Below are positions 38,946 to 48,023 of a DNA stretch of 64,000 bases, piece after piece. Each line of letters begins with the position of its first letter. Position 1 is the first letter of the stretch. The notes beneath the pieces were generated by a model that ran no database searches, was not told the origin of the DNA, and saw only the letters and a list, made by a program, of their open reading frames with translations. A program made the position numbers and the translations under genes. Source of the DNA: Mesorhizobium sp. B2-7-2 (GTDB lineage: Bacteria > Pseudomonadota > Alphaproteobacteria > Rhizobiales > Rhizobiaceae); NCBI RefSeq assembly GCF_006440775.1, contig NZ_VFTZ01000008.1, positions 124,001 to 188,000 on the forward strand, given 5' to 3'.

Positions 38946-39665
38946 TCAGAAGATGCCGGGACAGAGCCTGTAGCGAACCTGCCCAAGATAGTCGCGATAC
39001 TCCTCGGTCAGCGCCAGGATGCGCTCCTCGCGCAGGATGCGATGGACCTGGAACAGGGTGATGATCGCGTAGACGGCGAAATTGTAGAGCGAGAAGCTCG
39101 ACAGCAGGAACAGGATGTGCCCTGCCAGATAACCGGCATAGATTGGGTGTCGCACGAACCGGTAAGCGCCGCCGGTGACGACGCCGCGGTTGGCCGGCAG
39201 GATGGCAAAGGAGCGGCCGAGCGACATCTTCCCCCAGATCACCAGCCACAGCGCCAGGAATTGCAGCGGCGCCGCGATATAGAGCGGGATGACGGCGATG
39301 CCGTCCTGGAGCGATACGAAACCCGAACCGAAAGCGGCCGTCACCGAGATGAATACCGTGAAAGGGCTCCAGTCGCGGACAATCGGTCGGCGCGCCAGCA
39401 GCAGCCAGGTAAAAGTCAGAACGTCGGAGATCATGAGCAGCAGGATGTTCAGCCGGCCCGGATCGATGACGAGGTGACGCGCACCGCGATAGACGAAGAC
39501 CGCGGCGACCACCAGCGCGATGAAACGGAACAGGCCCTCGCGCAGGTCGGTGAGAACCGCGCTGCTCTGAAGGCCGGACCAGAAACCGGTCTCTGCGCCA
39601 GGCAGCGCATCGCTTTTGGAAATCGCCAACTCTGTTGCCCCGGTGGTCCCCTCGACATGGACCAT
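38946..39665 (-). CDS. Isoprenylcysteine carboxyl methyltransferase-like membrane protein (239 aa)
   Basis: Five or six hydrophobic segments precede an ICMT/PEMT-type SAM-binding region: VVTGGAYRFVRHPIYAGYLAGHIL and EERILALTEEYRDYLGQVRYRLCPGIF, with the conserved RHPxY and E-E-Y residues. The family methylates carboxyl groups or lipid amines; bacterial substrates are mostly unknown. The ATG at 39665 is chosen because the longer form adds a Cys/Pro-rich leader. Confidence 0.82.
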   Translation of the reverse strand: MVHVEGTTGATELAISKSDALPGAETGFWSGLQSSAVLTDLREGLFRFIALVVAAVFVYRGARHLVIDPGRLNILLLMISDVLTFTWLLLARRPIVRDWSPFTVFISVTAAFGSGFVSLQDGIAVIPLYIAAPLQFLALWLVIWGKMSLGRSFAILPANRGVVTGGAYRFVRHPIYAGYLAGHILFLLSSFSLYNFAVYAIITLFQVHRILREERILALTEEYRDYLGQVRYRLCPGIF

Positions 39666-39808
39666 TGCACGCAAGCCTTGCCGTCCGGTTAAGGTTTCGC
39701 ATGCTTTTGGTTGCGTCGGCGGATTCGCCAGCCGAGGGAATGGTGTTGCCTGTTGAACATGACATTCTTCCCGGTCTAGCTTGCTGCGGCGCACAAAGGG
39801 GACGGGAC

Positions 39809-41197
39809 ATGGACTACGACATGCTGGTCATCGGCAGCGGCCCTTCGGGGCGCCGCGCCGCAGTGCAATCGGCCAAGCTCGGCAAGTCGGTGCTGGTGGT
39901 CGACAGGGGCCGGCGCCTGGGCGGCGTCTCGGTGCACACCGGCACCATCCCGTCGAAGACGCTGCGCGAGACGGTGCTCAACCTCTCGGGCTGGCGCGAA
40001 CGCGGTTTCTACGGACGCGGCTACCGGGTCAAGCAGGACATTTCGATCTCGGACCTGGTCGACCGGCTGCACAAGACGCTGGACCATGAGGTCGAGGTGC
40101 TGCAGCACCAGTTCATGCGCAACACGGTGAAGAGCGCGCGCGCCGCGGTGAAGTTCCTCACGCCGAACAAGGTCAGCCTGACCGCCGACAATGGCGACTA
40201 CAGCGAAGTCGGATTCGCCAACGCGCTGATCGCCGTCGGCACCAGGCCGCACCGCCCGGCCGACGTGCCCTTCGACAAGAAGCGCGTCTTCGACAGCGAC
40301 GAGATGCTGGAGCTCCATCATCTGCCGCGCACGCTGACGGTGATCGGCGCCGGCGTCATCGGCGTCGAATACGCCACCATCTTTTCCGCCCTCGACGTGC
40401 CGGTGACACTGGTCGAACCGCGCAACACCATCCTCGACTTCATCGATCGCGAAATCGTCGACGACTTCATCCACCAGATGCGCGACCGCGGCATGACCAT
40501 TCGGCTGGGCAGCACGGTGAAGGAGATCGCCTCGAAACCCGACCACGCCGAAGTGACGCTGGCCGACGGCCGCACCATCCGCTCGGAGATGGTGCTCTAC
40601 GCCGCCGGCCGCACCGGCAATGTCGCCAGCCTCGGCCTCGACACGGTCGGCATCGAGGCCGACGCCCGCGGCCGCATCAAGGTCGATCCGCATACCTTCC
40701 AGACCACGGTTTCAAACATCTATGCTTCCGGCGATGTCATCGGCTTCCCGAGCCTGGCTTCGACGTCGATGGAGCAGGGCCGGGTGGCGGCTTGCCACGC
40801 CTTCGGGGTTCACCTGCCGCCGCCGCCGGAAAGCTTTCCCTATGGCATCTACGCCGTGCCCGAGATTTCGACGGTCGGCCTGTCGGAAGAGCAGGTGCGC
40901 GACAGCGGCGCCGCCTATGAGGTCGGCCTGGCGCGTTTTCGCGAGACCTCGCGCGGCCACATCATGGGCGTCTCTAGCGGGTTCCTGAAGCTGTTGTTCT
41001 CGGTCGAGACGCGCCGTCTGCTCGGCGCCCACATCGTCGGCGAAGGCGCCACCGAGCTCATCCATATCGGCCAGGCGGTGATCAATCTCGGCGGCACGGT
41101 CGACTTCTTCGTCAACAACACCTTCAACTACCCGACGCTGGCCGAGGCCTACAAGATCGCCGGTCTGGATGCCTGGAACAGGATGGGGCAGGGGTGA
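39809..41197 (+). CDS. sthA: Soluble pyridine nucleotide transhydrogenase (Si-specific)
   Basis: A flavoprotein that exchanges hydride between NADPH and NAD. It has the FAD-binding GSGPSGRRAAVQSA near the N-terminus, the HTGTIPSKTLRE segment that replaces the redox-active CxxxxC of lipoamide dehydrogenases, NAD-binding VIGAGVIGVEYATIF, the second FAD motif IYASGDVIGFPSLASTS, and a C-terminal dimerisation domain. Length 462 aa fits. The ATG at 39809 has AAAGGGGA upstream. Confidence 0.93.
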   Translation: MDYDMLVIGSGPSGRRAAVQSAKLGKSVLVVDRGRRLGGVSVHTGTIPSKTLRETVLNLSGWRERGFYGRGYRVKQDISISDLVDRLHKTLDHEVEVLQHQFMRNTVKSARAAVKFLTPNKVSLTADNGDYSEVGFANALIAVGTRPHRPADVPFDKKRVFDSDEMLELHHLPRTLTVIGAGVIGVEYATIFSALDVPVTLVEPRNTILDFIDREIVDDFIHQMRDRGMTIRLGSTVKEIASKPDHAEVTLADGRTIRSEMVLYAAGRTGNVASLGLDTVGIEADARGRIKVDPHTFQTTVSNIYASGDVIGFPSLASTSMEQGRVAACHAFGVHLPPPPESFPYGIYAVPEISTVGLSEEQVRDSGAAYEVGLARFRETSRGHIMGVSSGFLKLLFSVETRRLLGAHIVGEGATELIHIGQAVINLGGTVDFFVNNTFNYPTLAEAYKIAGLDAWNRMGQG

Positions 41198-41234
41198 GGG
41201 GATTGGCGCTGCGGAATCCGGCCAGGCCGGCCGG

Positions 41235-42341
41235 CTAACCTTCCATCTGCGACAGCAGCGAAAGCATCACGTCGGCCGAAGGCATCGGCAGCACCGCCTC
41301 GATCTCGGCTGGACGCACGCCGGCGATGGCGTCTGCATCGCCCGCCACGGTGCCGAGCGGCCCGCGGAACCCATGCTTCGACCAGGCAAGCTGCTGCAGC
41401 TTCGGGCTGCTCAGCGCTTCGAGCAGCGGATCGACCGCCGGATCGATGACGATCAGCGGATGCGCCGAATAGACGGTAGGACGCGGGTAGAGGATTTCCG
41501 GCTTGGCGCCGGCGCCGGCCTGCACGCGCTGCCAGCGCGCCGGGTCGGCGAGCGCCCATTCCACCAACTGGTTCTCGTAGCCCACCGCCATCGGCTCGGC
41601 GCCGAGGCCGCCGGCTATATACTGGTCGAACAGCTTGCCCGACGAGGATGATTTCAGGCCCATGCTGCGGAAGATCGACTTTGCCTCCTCGCCATGCTGG
41701 GCAAACAGCTCCTGCGTCGCCACGTCGCCGCTCAGCAGGCTGAGCACCAGCCCTGCGAACATGAAGCCGGAATTGGAGCGGTTGGGATCGGTGGACACGA
41801 CACGGGCGCGGCCGTAGAGCTCGGAGATGCCCAGATCCGACCAGTTCTTGCCGGCAAGAATGGCATCGAGCAACGCCTTGAGGTCGAGCTGGTTGTAGCC
41901 GCCCTTGGCCGCGACGGTGACCAGGCCGCTCTTCTTCAGACCTTCGACCACCGGTCCCCAAGTGTAGACGACGATCGGCGAATTGAGAACGACCTGGTCG
42001 TTGCGGATCGAGACGCCGCTCTTACGTGCGAGATCGACCATGATCGACGAGGAGGGCCATAGGAATTGCGGCTTCTGCGTCAAGAGCGCCGGCTCGCGCA
42101 CCATCTCGACCGAACCAGCGACACGCGCGTCGAGCTCCAGCCCATAGCCAGCCAGCGCGCTGACGACATCGGGGTCGGAAAGGAAAGCCTGCTTCTCGCC
42201 GCCGACGAAGCCGAACAGATGCGCGCGGTTGCCGAGATAACCGCGGAATTCCGGCCGGTCCTTGAGCGTCAGATAGCCGCCCGTTCCGGCCGCGGCGGCG
42301 GCAAGCAGTCCCAGTCCGAAAGCGCGACGAGAAAGGGCCAT
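41235..42341 (-). CDS. Periplasmic solute-binding-like protein (368 aa)
   Basis: The N-terminus is a signal segment (SRRAFGLGLLAAAAAGTGG) with a twin-arginine look. The remainder resembles a type 2 periplasmic binding protein (FLWPSSSIMVDLARKSG, NSPIVVYTWGPVVEGLKKSG, STDPNRSNSGFMFAGLVLSLL). No permease or ATPase is adjacent, so it probably does not feed an ABC transporter. Its start overlaps the XpaC stop as ATGA. It is the last gene of the TelA operon and has the same kind of binding domain as the lipoprotein at 42967. Confidence 0.75.
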   Translation of the reverse strand: MALSRRAFGLGLLAAAAAGTGGYLTLKDRPEFRGYLGNRAHLFGFVGGEKQAFLSDPDVVSALAGYGLELDARVAGSVEMVREPALLTQKPQFLWPSSSIMVDLARKSGVSIRNDQVVLNSPIVVYTWGPVVEGLKKSGLVTVAAKGGYNQLDLKALLDAILAGKNWSDLGISELYGRARVVSTDPNRSNSGFMFAGLVLSLLSGDVATQELFAQHGEEAKSIFRSMGLKSSSSGKLFDQYIAGGLGAEPMAVGYENQLVEWALADPARWQRVQAGAGAKPEILYPRPTVYSAHPLIVIDPAVDPLLEALSSPKLQQLAWSKHGFRGPLGTVAGDADAIAGVRPAEIEAVLPMPSADVMLSLLSQMEG

Positions 42342-42958
42342 CAGCGACCGATATCCTCTTTCAGCGACTCCTGGATGAGCCGAAGGTCAACGTCGAGCGT
42401 GCCAAGCTCGGAATCGGCCTGGCTGTCGGCATAATGCACGAAAGCATCCTGCAGCTTGGTGATCACCGCGCCGATAGTGGCAAGGCGCTGCTGACTTGGC
42501 GCGCGGCGATCGGCAAGCGCGGCATAGCCTTCCGCGACTTCCGCCGCCTGCGGCACGTAATAGGTCAGGAAGCGCCGGACGGAAGCAGCGCTCGCCGGCT
42601 TCGCCTCGACCTTGGATATGACGTCGGTGGCAATGTCGGACAGGTTTCTCACCTTGGCCTTCATATCCTTGTCGGCGATCGAGCCGGCTGCCGCCGCCAG
42701 GCGGTCGGCCGCCGGTTGCGCCTGCGCCAGCAATTCGCGCGCGAACGCCACCTGGCCGCCGCCGATCGAGCCGAGGTCGAGCCCTTCGAAAAGCTGGCGC
42801 GGCGCCAGCACGAAGATCAATCCGGCAAAGACCAGAACCGAGATCACGGCCGAGACCAGGAAGGGGAAGTGGGTGAGCGTGCTGAGACCAATCAGCAGCG
42901 CGGCCGACACCAGCCCCGCCACGATCCAGTTCCAGTCATTGCCAAACAAACCGCGCAT
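42341..42958 (-). CDS. XpaC-like (5-bromo-4-chloroindolyl phosphate hydrolysis) family protein (205 aa)
   Basis: Two adjacent transmembrane helices near the N-terminus (WNWIVAGLVSAALLIGL, FLVSAVISVLVFAGLIFVLA) are followed by a helical cytoplasmic domain with FLTYYVPQAAEVAEGYAAL, the XpaC signature. XpaC and TelA genes often occur together; the biochemical role is not established, and the name comes from an old phenotype. It lies 8 bp after the VWA lipoprotein gene and overlaps the next by 1 base. Confidence 0.82.
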   Translation of the reverse strand: MRGLFGNDWNWIVAGLVSAALLIGLSTLTHFPFLVSAVISVLVFAGLIFVLAPRQLFEGLDLGSIGGGQVAFARELLAQAQPAADRLAAAAGSIADKDMKAKVRNLSDIATDVISKVEAKPASAASVRRFLTYYVPQAAEVAEGYAALADRRAPSQQRLATIGAVITKLQDAFVHYADSQADSELGTLDVDLRLIQESLKEDIGR

Positions 42959-42966
42959 CGTTGGCC

Positions 42967-44538
42967 TTAGTTGTAGCCGCGCGCGGCGCGGAAGGCACCG
43001 GCAAGGTCGCCGCCGCCGTCGAAGACGCGCGCCGAGGTCGCTTTGGCCAAGCTGTCGAGCTGGCTCTTGTCGGCGTCGCCGAAAGTGATGCCGAACACCG
43101 GCACCCGTACCGGCGCCTGGCGCCACTCAGCCAAAAACGGCTCGGCGCTGCCGTCGGTGCGGCCGTCGGTCATGATGACGATGGCCGGCAGGTATTTCGG
43201 CAGATCCGGGGTGGCCAGGATCTTCTGCAGCGCTTGCGAGGCGCAGGCGTACATGTCCGTGCCGCCGCCGGCGCGCTGCTGCGCCACGTCACCGAGCAGC
43301 TGGTTCTGGCCCGCCGGATCGCCCGTCGCGTCGAAAATGTCGCGCACGGTGCTGTCGAAAGGCAGCACGAAGATGTGATCGGACCGCGTCCATTGCACCA
43401 GCACTTCGCTCGACTTTTCCGGCGTGAACAGGAACTGCGCGGCCGTCTGCAGCTGCTTTTCGCCCTGGTCCTCCATCGAGCCGGAGAAATCGAAGCACAG
43501 CGCCGTCAGCGACGGCTTGCGCAGCGCCTCCTGATAGAGGTTTAGCGCCGTCCGGATTACCGCCGGCTCCGGCATGCGGATCGAGGTCACTAGCTTGGCG
43601 GGGTCGAAATTCCAGTCGGGTTCGGCCGTCGCCTGGGCCGCGGCGCCGCCCAGCGGCAGCCGCCGGCCGGTGTCGGCGATGCGCTTGCGCACCGCATCCG
43701 ACTGCAGATAGGCGAGCAGGTTGGTGAAGAATTTTTCGACGTCGGCGCCGCGCCCGTGATCGATGAAGCCGAGTGGGGAATCGCCGACCGCCACACCGTC
43801 GGCCGGATAGACCGCATAGAGCGGCTCGTCGCCCATCTGCTTCAGTTTGTCGTTGGTTTCTTTCAGCGTCGCCTCGTAATTCCACATCGCGTCATAGAGC
43901 GTCCCCTTGCGCGCGGAATCGACATAGAGGTCGGCCAGCCAGCCCGAAGAACCCGAAGAGCGCTCGACGCCTTGCAACAGCGCGCCGACGGTGTCTTGGA
44001 CAGCGGGACTGTCGAGGTCGCCGGGCTGGATCACTTCCTTGCCGCCAAGCGCGCTGGAGAGCATCGCCAGATAGGCGCTGGCGCCGGAATTGGACTGCGT
44101 GGCCGAGGTCATCAGAAATTTGAGCTTGCCGTCCTTCACCGCGGCAAGAATGTCCTTCATGAACACGTCCTTGCCGATCCAGCCGAGTTCGGCGGCCTTG
44201 GATTTGCGCACGCCGAGGATGACCGGCATCTGCGCGATCGAAGTGAGGTTGCGGACCTTGCGGCCGGAATCGAACAGGTCGACCCAGACGCTCGATGCCG
44301 GCCAGACCGCGTCCTGATCGAGCCCGCTGGCCTTCTGCAGGCCGAGGCCGATGTCGAGCGAGCCCTGGTAGGAGATGGTACAGGTCGCGCCCTGCTTGGC
44401 GCAGAATTCCTGCACGATCGGCTCCAGCACCGTGTTTTCGGAACCGGAGACGATCGAGAATTTGACGTTGCTCGAATTGCAGGCCGCCAGCAGCAGTGCG
44501 GCCGCCAGCGCAAGAACGGACGAAAGCTTCATTGGCAT
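42967..44538 (-). CDS. Lipoprotein with solute-binding and VWA domains (523 aa)
   Basis: The ATG at 44538 has GGAG upstream. A lipobox (LLLAAC near residue 20) marks lipid anchoring. Residues 25-300 resemble a type 2 binding protein (YQGSLDIGLGLQKASGLDQDAVWPASS, ATQSNSGASAYLAMLSSAL). Residues 345-510 form a VWA domain with the MIDAS motif DFSGSME, a conserved TD (GGGTDMYACAS) and an ITFGDADK end. Binding and VWA domains fused in one lipoprotein suggest a metal-dependent extracellular scaffold. The neighbours TelA and XpaC point to a toxic-ion or envelope-stress response. Confidence 0.8.
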   Translation of the reverse strand: MPMKLSSVLALAAALLLAACNSSNVKFSIVSGSENTVLEPIVQEFCAKQGATCTISYQGSLDIGLGLQKASGLDQDAVWPASSVWVDLFDSGRKVRNLTSIAQMPVILGVRKSKAAELGWIGKDVFMKDILAAVKDGKLKFLMTSATQSNSGASAYLAMLSSALGGKEVIQPGDLDSPAVQDTVGALLQGVERSSGSSGWLADLYVDSARKGTLYDAMWNYEATLKETNDKLKQMGDEPLYAVYPADGVAVGDSPLGFIDHGRGADVEKFFTNLLAYLQSDAVRKRIADTGRRLPLGGAAAQATAEPDWNFDPAKLVTSIRMPEPAVIRTALNLYQEALRKPSLTALCFDFSGSMEDQGEKQLQTAAQFLFTPEKSSEVLVQWTRSDHIFVLPFDSTVRDIFDATGDPAGQNQLLGDVAQQRAGGGTDMYACASQALQKILATPDLPKYLPAIVIMTDGRTDGSAEPFLAEWRQAPVRVPVFGITFGDADKSQLDSLAKATSARVFDGGGDLAGAFRAARGYN

Positions 44539-44557
44539 CGAGGCTCCGTCAGCCCTC

Positions 44558-44664
44558 GAGCCGGACGATTCAGGTCCACTCGACCTGAAATCGTCCGGCT
44601 CCAAATCAAAGAGATTGAGCATGATGTCGTCCGAAACCGCTTCACACTTTTCGGCATCATGCTC
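44558..44664. repeat. Composite palindromic repeat between telA and the VWA gene
   Basis: Two hairpins are joined. 44558-44601 has 13-bp perfect arms (GAGCCGGACGATT...AATCGTCCGGCTC). 44617-44664 starts GAGCATGATG, contains the CCGCTTCACACTTTTC core and ends CATCATGCTC. The second module recurs at 60691-60735. The telA stop codon lies inside it. Confidence 0.85.
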
Positions 44665-45736
44665 CGGTGAGCGCTTTCTTGAGGTCGGCCGTCATCTGGT
44701 CCATCTGCTTTTCGGCATCGGCCCGCCTCTGCCGGCCTTGCTCCTGCACCTTGAGCACGCCTTGCACCGTGTCGATCAGGTCGCGGTTGGCCTGGGCCAG
44801 CGTCTCGACATCGACGATGCCGCGCTGCGCCTGCTCCTCGATGGAGATGGCCTGATCCTTCATCATCTTCGATGTTTGGCGGATCATCTCGTTGGTGGCA
44901 TCGGTCACGGTCTTTTGCAGTTCCAGCGCCGACTTCTGGTTGGTCAGCCCAAGCAGGATGACCATTTTTTGCTTCCAGGCCGGCACGGTCAGCGCCGAGG
45001 TCGCCTGCAGGTTCTCGATCAGCGTCTCGTCGCCCGACTGCACGATGCGGATCTGCGGCAATTGCTGGATGCCGAGCTGGCGCGCCTGCACCAGATAGAA
45101 GATGCGCTTTTCCAGCCGGTCGAGTGCCTGCACGGCGTCCTGATAGGTCTGCGCCTCCAGCGCTCCGGCAGAATCGCTGGCCTTAGCGTCGGCCGCGGCT
45201 TTCAGCTTCGGCAACTCGTTGGTGCGGTATTCATCGACGAATTTCTTGCCGGCCTGCACATAGGCGTCGAGATTGAGGATGGAATCCTTGGTCTGCTCAT
45301 GCAGGTCGTCGAGCACGGCGATGTCGCGGCGCAGCGTGTCCTTGTGGCGGTCGAGCTCGAGGCCGATGCGGTCGATCTGCCCGGCGACATCCTCATACTT
45401 TTCCTTGAAGCGCCCGAGCCGTGCCTTGAACGAGGAGAACAGGTTGCTCAAAAACCCTGCTTCCTTCAGCGAAGCCGGATCGAGGTTCTTGGCCTTCATG
45501 ATGATGTCTGTCAGCAGCGTGCCGGTGTCGCCGAGATCGCGGTTGCGAATCTGCGACAGGATCTTGTCGGCATAGTCGCTGACCGCCTGCTGGGCGCGGT
45601 CGCCGAAGACCGAAATCGCCGCGCGGTCGCGAATATCGATGCCGCCTTCAATCCTGGCGACCTCGCCTGGGCTGGCGGCAATGGCGGGCAACTTCGAAGT
45701 GTCGTCGAGCAGAGTGATGCTGTTCTCGTCGGCCAT
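44657..45736 (-). CDS. telA: TelA-family toxic anion resistance protein (359 aa)
   Basis: TelA proteins are soluble helical coiled-coil proteins linked to tellurite and envelope-stress resistance. The family signatures are visible: LSNLFSSFKARLGRFKEKYEDVAGQIDRIGLELDRHKDTLRRDIAVLDDLHEQ, LDRLEKRIFYLVQARQLGIQQLPQIRIVQSGDETLIE and VPAWKQKMVILLGLTNQKSALELQKTVTDATNEMI. Length is normal. It leads an operon with the VWA lipoprotein, XpaC and binding-protein genes. The last codons come from the palindromic repeat. Confidence 0.92.
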   Translation of the reverse strand: MADENSITLLDDTSKLPAIAASPGEVARIEGGIDIRDRAAISVFGDRAQQAVSDYADKILSQIRNRDLGDTGTLLTDIIMKAKNLDPASLKEAGFLSNLFSSFKARLGRFKEKYEDVAGQIDRIGLELDRHKDTLRRDIAVLDDLHEQTKDSILNLDAYVQAGKKFVDEYRTNELPKLKAAADAKASDSAGALEAQTYQDAVQALDRLEKRIFYLVQARQLGIQQLPQIRIVQSGDETLIENLQATSALTVPAWKQKMVILLGLTNQKSALELQKTVTDATNEMIRQTSKMMKDQAISIEEQAQRGIVDVETLAQANRDLIDTVQGVLKVQEQGRQRRADAEKQMDQMTADLKKALTGA

Positions 45737-45871
45737 TGAGACCTCCCCCTCGGTGAACAGTATCTCGATAGACAGTGTGTGACAGACATATGACAGTAGG
45801 GCGGTATGCCGCCTTGGAGTGTGAAGTGCCTCACATTTTCAGCTCTTACCTGCGAGAGGCTGGCGCACGAT

Positions 45872-46543
45872 TCAGGCAGCCGGCGCGGGCGCTGCCAGCC
45901 ATTGCCGCAGGATCGCGGCGTCCGCATCGCCAAACTCATGGCCCGAGGCGACGATGCGCGCGTCGACCTCGGCGCGGCGCTCGCTGAACAGTGTCACCAG
46001 GGCAGGGGCGAAAGGGCCATAGGTCTGGTCGGCCGCCCCGGCAATGATCAACACACGGCTGCCGCCGAGGTCGGCCATTGGAGGGATGTCGAGCACCGGC
46101 ATCGCCCTCAACAGCGCTGCCTGTCTGACAATGCCGGGATGGAGCAGCATCAGGCTGGAGACGACATTGGCGCCGTTCGAATAGCCAAGGAAGGTCGCGC
46201 GTTGCAGATCGAGCCCATGTTGGCGCGACACTTCCGTTGCGAACTGGGCATAGGCGGCCGTCTCGGCACGGATGGAGGTTTGCTCGAAACTGGTCGGCGT
46301 GATTCGCTCGAACCAGCGAAATCCGTCCTCCTGTGGAATGCGGCCGCGCGCCGCGACGATCACCGAACGCGGCGCGATCCGGCTTGCCAGCGGCAGCATC
46401 GTCGTCTCGTCGACACCCGACCCGTGCAGCACGAACAGGCACTCGCCGCTTGCGTTTGCCGGCCTCAGCAGACGGTAAGGGAAGGTGAGGTCCTGGCGCA
46501 GGATACTGTTTTTCTCGCTATATTCGGGAGCGCTCATATCCAT
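45872..46543 (-). CDS. Phospholipase/carboxylesterase-family alpha/beta hydrolase (223 aa)
   Basis: An alpha/beta hydrolase with oxyanion-hole segment LFVLHGSGVDETTMLP, nucleophile elbow FLGYSNGANVVSS (Ser), GAADQTYGPF (Asp) and the catalytic His in VASGHEFGDADAAILRQWL. This matches YpfH/EstB-type small carboxylesterases. The start is taken at 46543; an ATG six bases later is possible. The substrate is not predictable. It is divergent from opgC. Confidence 0.85.
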   Translation of the reverse strand: MDMSAPEYSEKNSILRQDLTFPYRLLRPANASGECLFVLHGSGVDETTMLPLASRIAPRSVIVAARGRIPQEDGFRWFERITPTSFEQTSIRAETAAYAQFATEVSRQHGLDLQRATFLGYSNGANVVSSLMLLHPGIVRQAALLRAMPVLDIPPMADLGGSRVLIIAGAADQTYGPFAPALVTLFSERRAEVDARIVASGHEFGDADAAILRQWLAAPAPAA

Positions 46544-46735
46544 TTGATTCCATGAGAGATTCGTTGATTTGCCGGCTTCAAAACGGAATATTTTCGCGCT
46601 CCGCGAAAGTTGATTGAACCAGGCGCAATTCAGTCCGTTTTTCCGCCGATACACTCCCGTGGGAGGAATCGAAGCGGTGCGCCCCGGGGGTCGCATTTGC
46701 TGGCTATGAACAACCAGCTTTGAGGCCTTTTGTCG

Positions 46736-47974
46736 ATGACTACCCCTGTTCCCAACGACCGCGATAAGCGTGTCGGAGAGCGCGCCTCGCGCATGAATGA
46801 TCGTGACACACGTATCAACGATCGTGACACACGTATCGACGTGCTGCGCGCGCTCGCGCTGCTCACCATTTTCGTGGACCATGTGCCTGGCACCGTCTTC
46901 GAGAACTGGACCTATAAGAATTTCGGCTTTTCCGACGCGGCGGAAGCCTTCGTGCTGATTTCCGGCATCTCGGTGGCGCTGGCCTACGGCACGAAGTTCA
47001 AGCCGGGCGGCCGGTTGCTCGCGACCTTGAAGATGTGGCGGCGCGCCGGGGTGCTCTACATCTCTCATATCGTCATCACCATGGCGGTGATCGCGCTGTT
47101 TTGCGCCGCCGCGCTGTTCGCGCACCGGCCGGAAATGCTGGCGATGATCAATATCGAACCCTTGATGCGCAACACGCCGCAGGCGCTGCTCGGCATCGTC
47201 ACGCTCGGCCACCAACTCGGCTACAACAACATCTTGCCGGTCTATGCGGCGCTGCTTCTGGCGGCGCCTGCTTTCGTGCTGTTCGTCAGCTATCGGCCCG
47301 TGCCGGCGCTGATCGTGTCCGGCCTGCTGTGGCTCGTCGCCGGCATCTGGCAGATCGCGCCGCCGAACTATCCGGAGCCCGGCCTCTGGTTCCTCAACCC
47401 GCTGTCCTGGCAGTTCCTGTTCAACATCGGCCTTGCCGCCATGCTGCATGTGAAGCGCGGCGGGCGCATCCCGGTCAATCCATGGCTGCTGGGTGCCGCC
47501 GGCATCTATGTGGTCGGCGCGGCGATCTGGGTGCACACTCCGCTCTGGGGTCAGATCACCTGGTTCAACCTGCCGGTGGTGATCGGCGGCTTCGACAAGA
47601 CCTTCCTGTCGCTGCCGCGGCTCCTGCACATTCTTGCGGTCAGCTATCTGGTCGTCGGGCTGCCGGCGGTCTCCAACCTCTTCCGCGTCCGGCCAGACAA
47701 TCCGCTCGCGATCCTGGGCAAGCGCTCGCTGCCGGTGTTCATCGCCGGCACGCTGCTTGCCATGGCGGCGCAGGTGCTGAAGCTGATCAATCCGGGCGGC
47801 CCGGCCTACGACACGCTGCTGATCGCGGCAGGCATTGCCATGCAGCTCGCGCTTGCGCTCTATCTCGAATGGCTTGCGAGCCTCGGCCCATCCCGCGCCA
47901 AGCCGGTGCGCGAGGAGCCTGCGCATGCGACATTCGGCGTGCAGCCGCTGCCGGCGCGGGCGGGCGGCTACTAA
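46736..47974 (+). CDS. opgC: OpgC-family membrane protein (412 aa)
   Basis: OpgC proteins add succinyl groups to periplasmic glucans. About ten hydrophobic helices are seen with family signatures RIDVLRALALLTIFVDHVPGTVFE at the start and ISGISVALAYGTKF, HVKRGGRIPVNPW and LPVFIAGTLLAMAAQVLKLINPGG later. The N-terminal 35 residues are charged, and the tandem NDRDTRI repeats are encoded by two 21-bp copies (46796-46816, 46817-46837). The succinyl acceptor is inferred from the family. A TTG six bases upstream is an alternative start. Confidence 0.85.
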   Translation: MTTPVPNDRDKRVGERASRMNDRDTRINDRDTRIDVLRALALLTIFVDHVPGTVFENWTYKNFGFSDAAEAFVLISGISVALAYGTKFKPGGRLLATLKMWRRAGVLYISHIVITMAVIALFCAAALFAHRPEMLAMINIEPLMRNTPQALLGIVTLGHQLGYNNILPVYAALLLAAPAFVLFVSYRPVPALIVSGLLWLVAGIWQIAPPNYPEPGLWFLNPLSWQFLFNIGLAAMLHVKRGGRIPVNPWLLGAAGIYVVGAAIWVHTPLWGQITWFNLPVVIGGFDKTFLSLPRLLHILAVSYLVVGLPAVSNLFRVRPDNPLAILGKRSLPVFIAGTLLAMAAQVLKLINPGGPAYDTLLIAAGIAMQLALALYLEWLASLGPSRAKPVREEPAHATFGVQPLPARAGGY

Positions 47975-48023
47975 CCGCAGGGCAAGGAAATGCCTGCGAT
48001 CTATCCAAATTGCCTGAGCCCGC

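Noticed and set aside
45872..47926. 684-codon minus-strand reading frame across opgC and the esterase gene
   Set aside because: Only its last 223 codons have protein-like composition (the esterase). The rest is the antisense of opgC.
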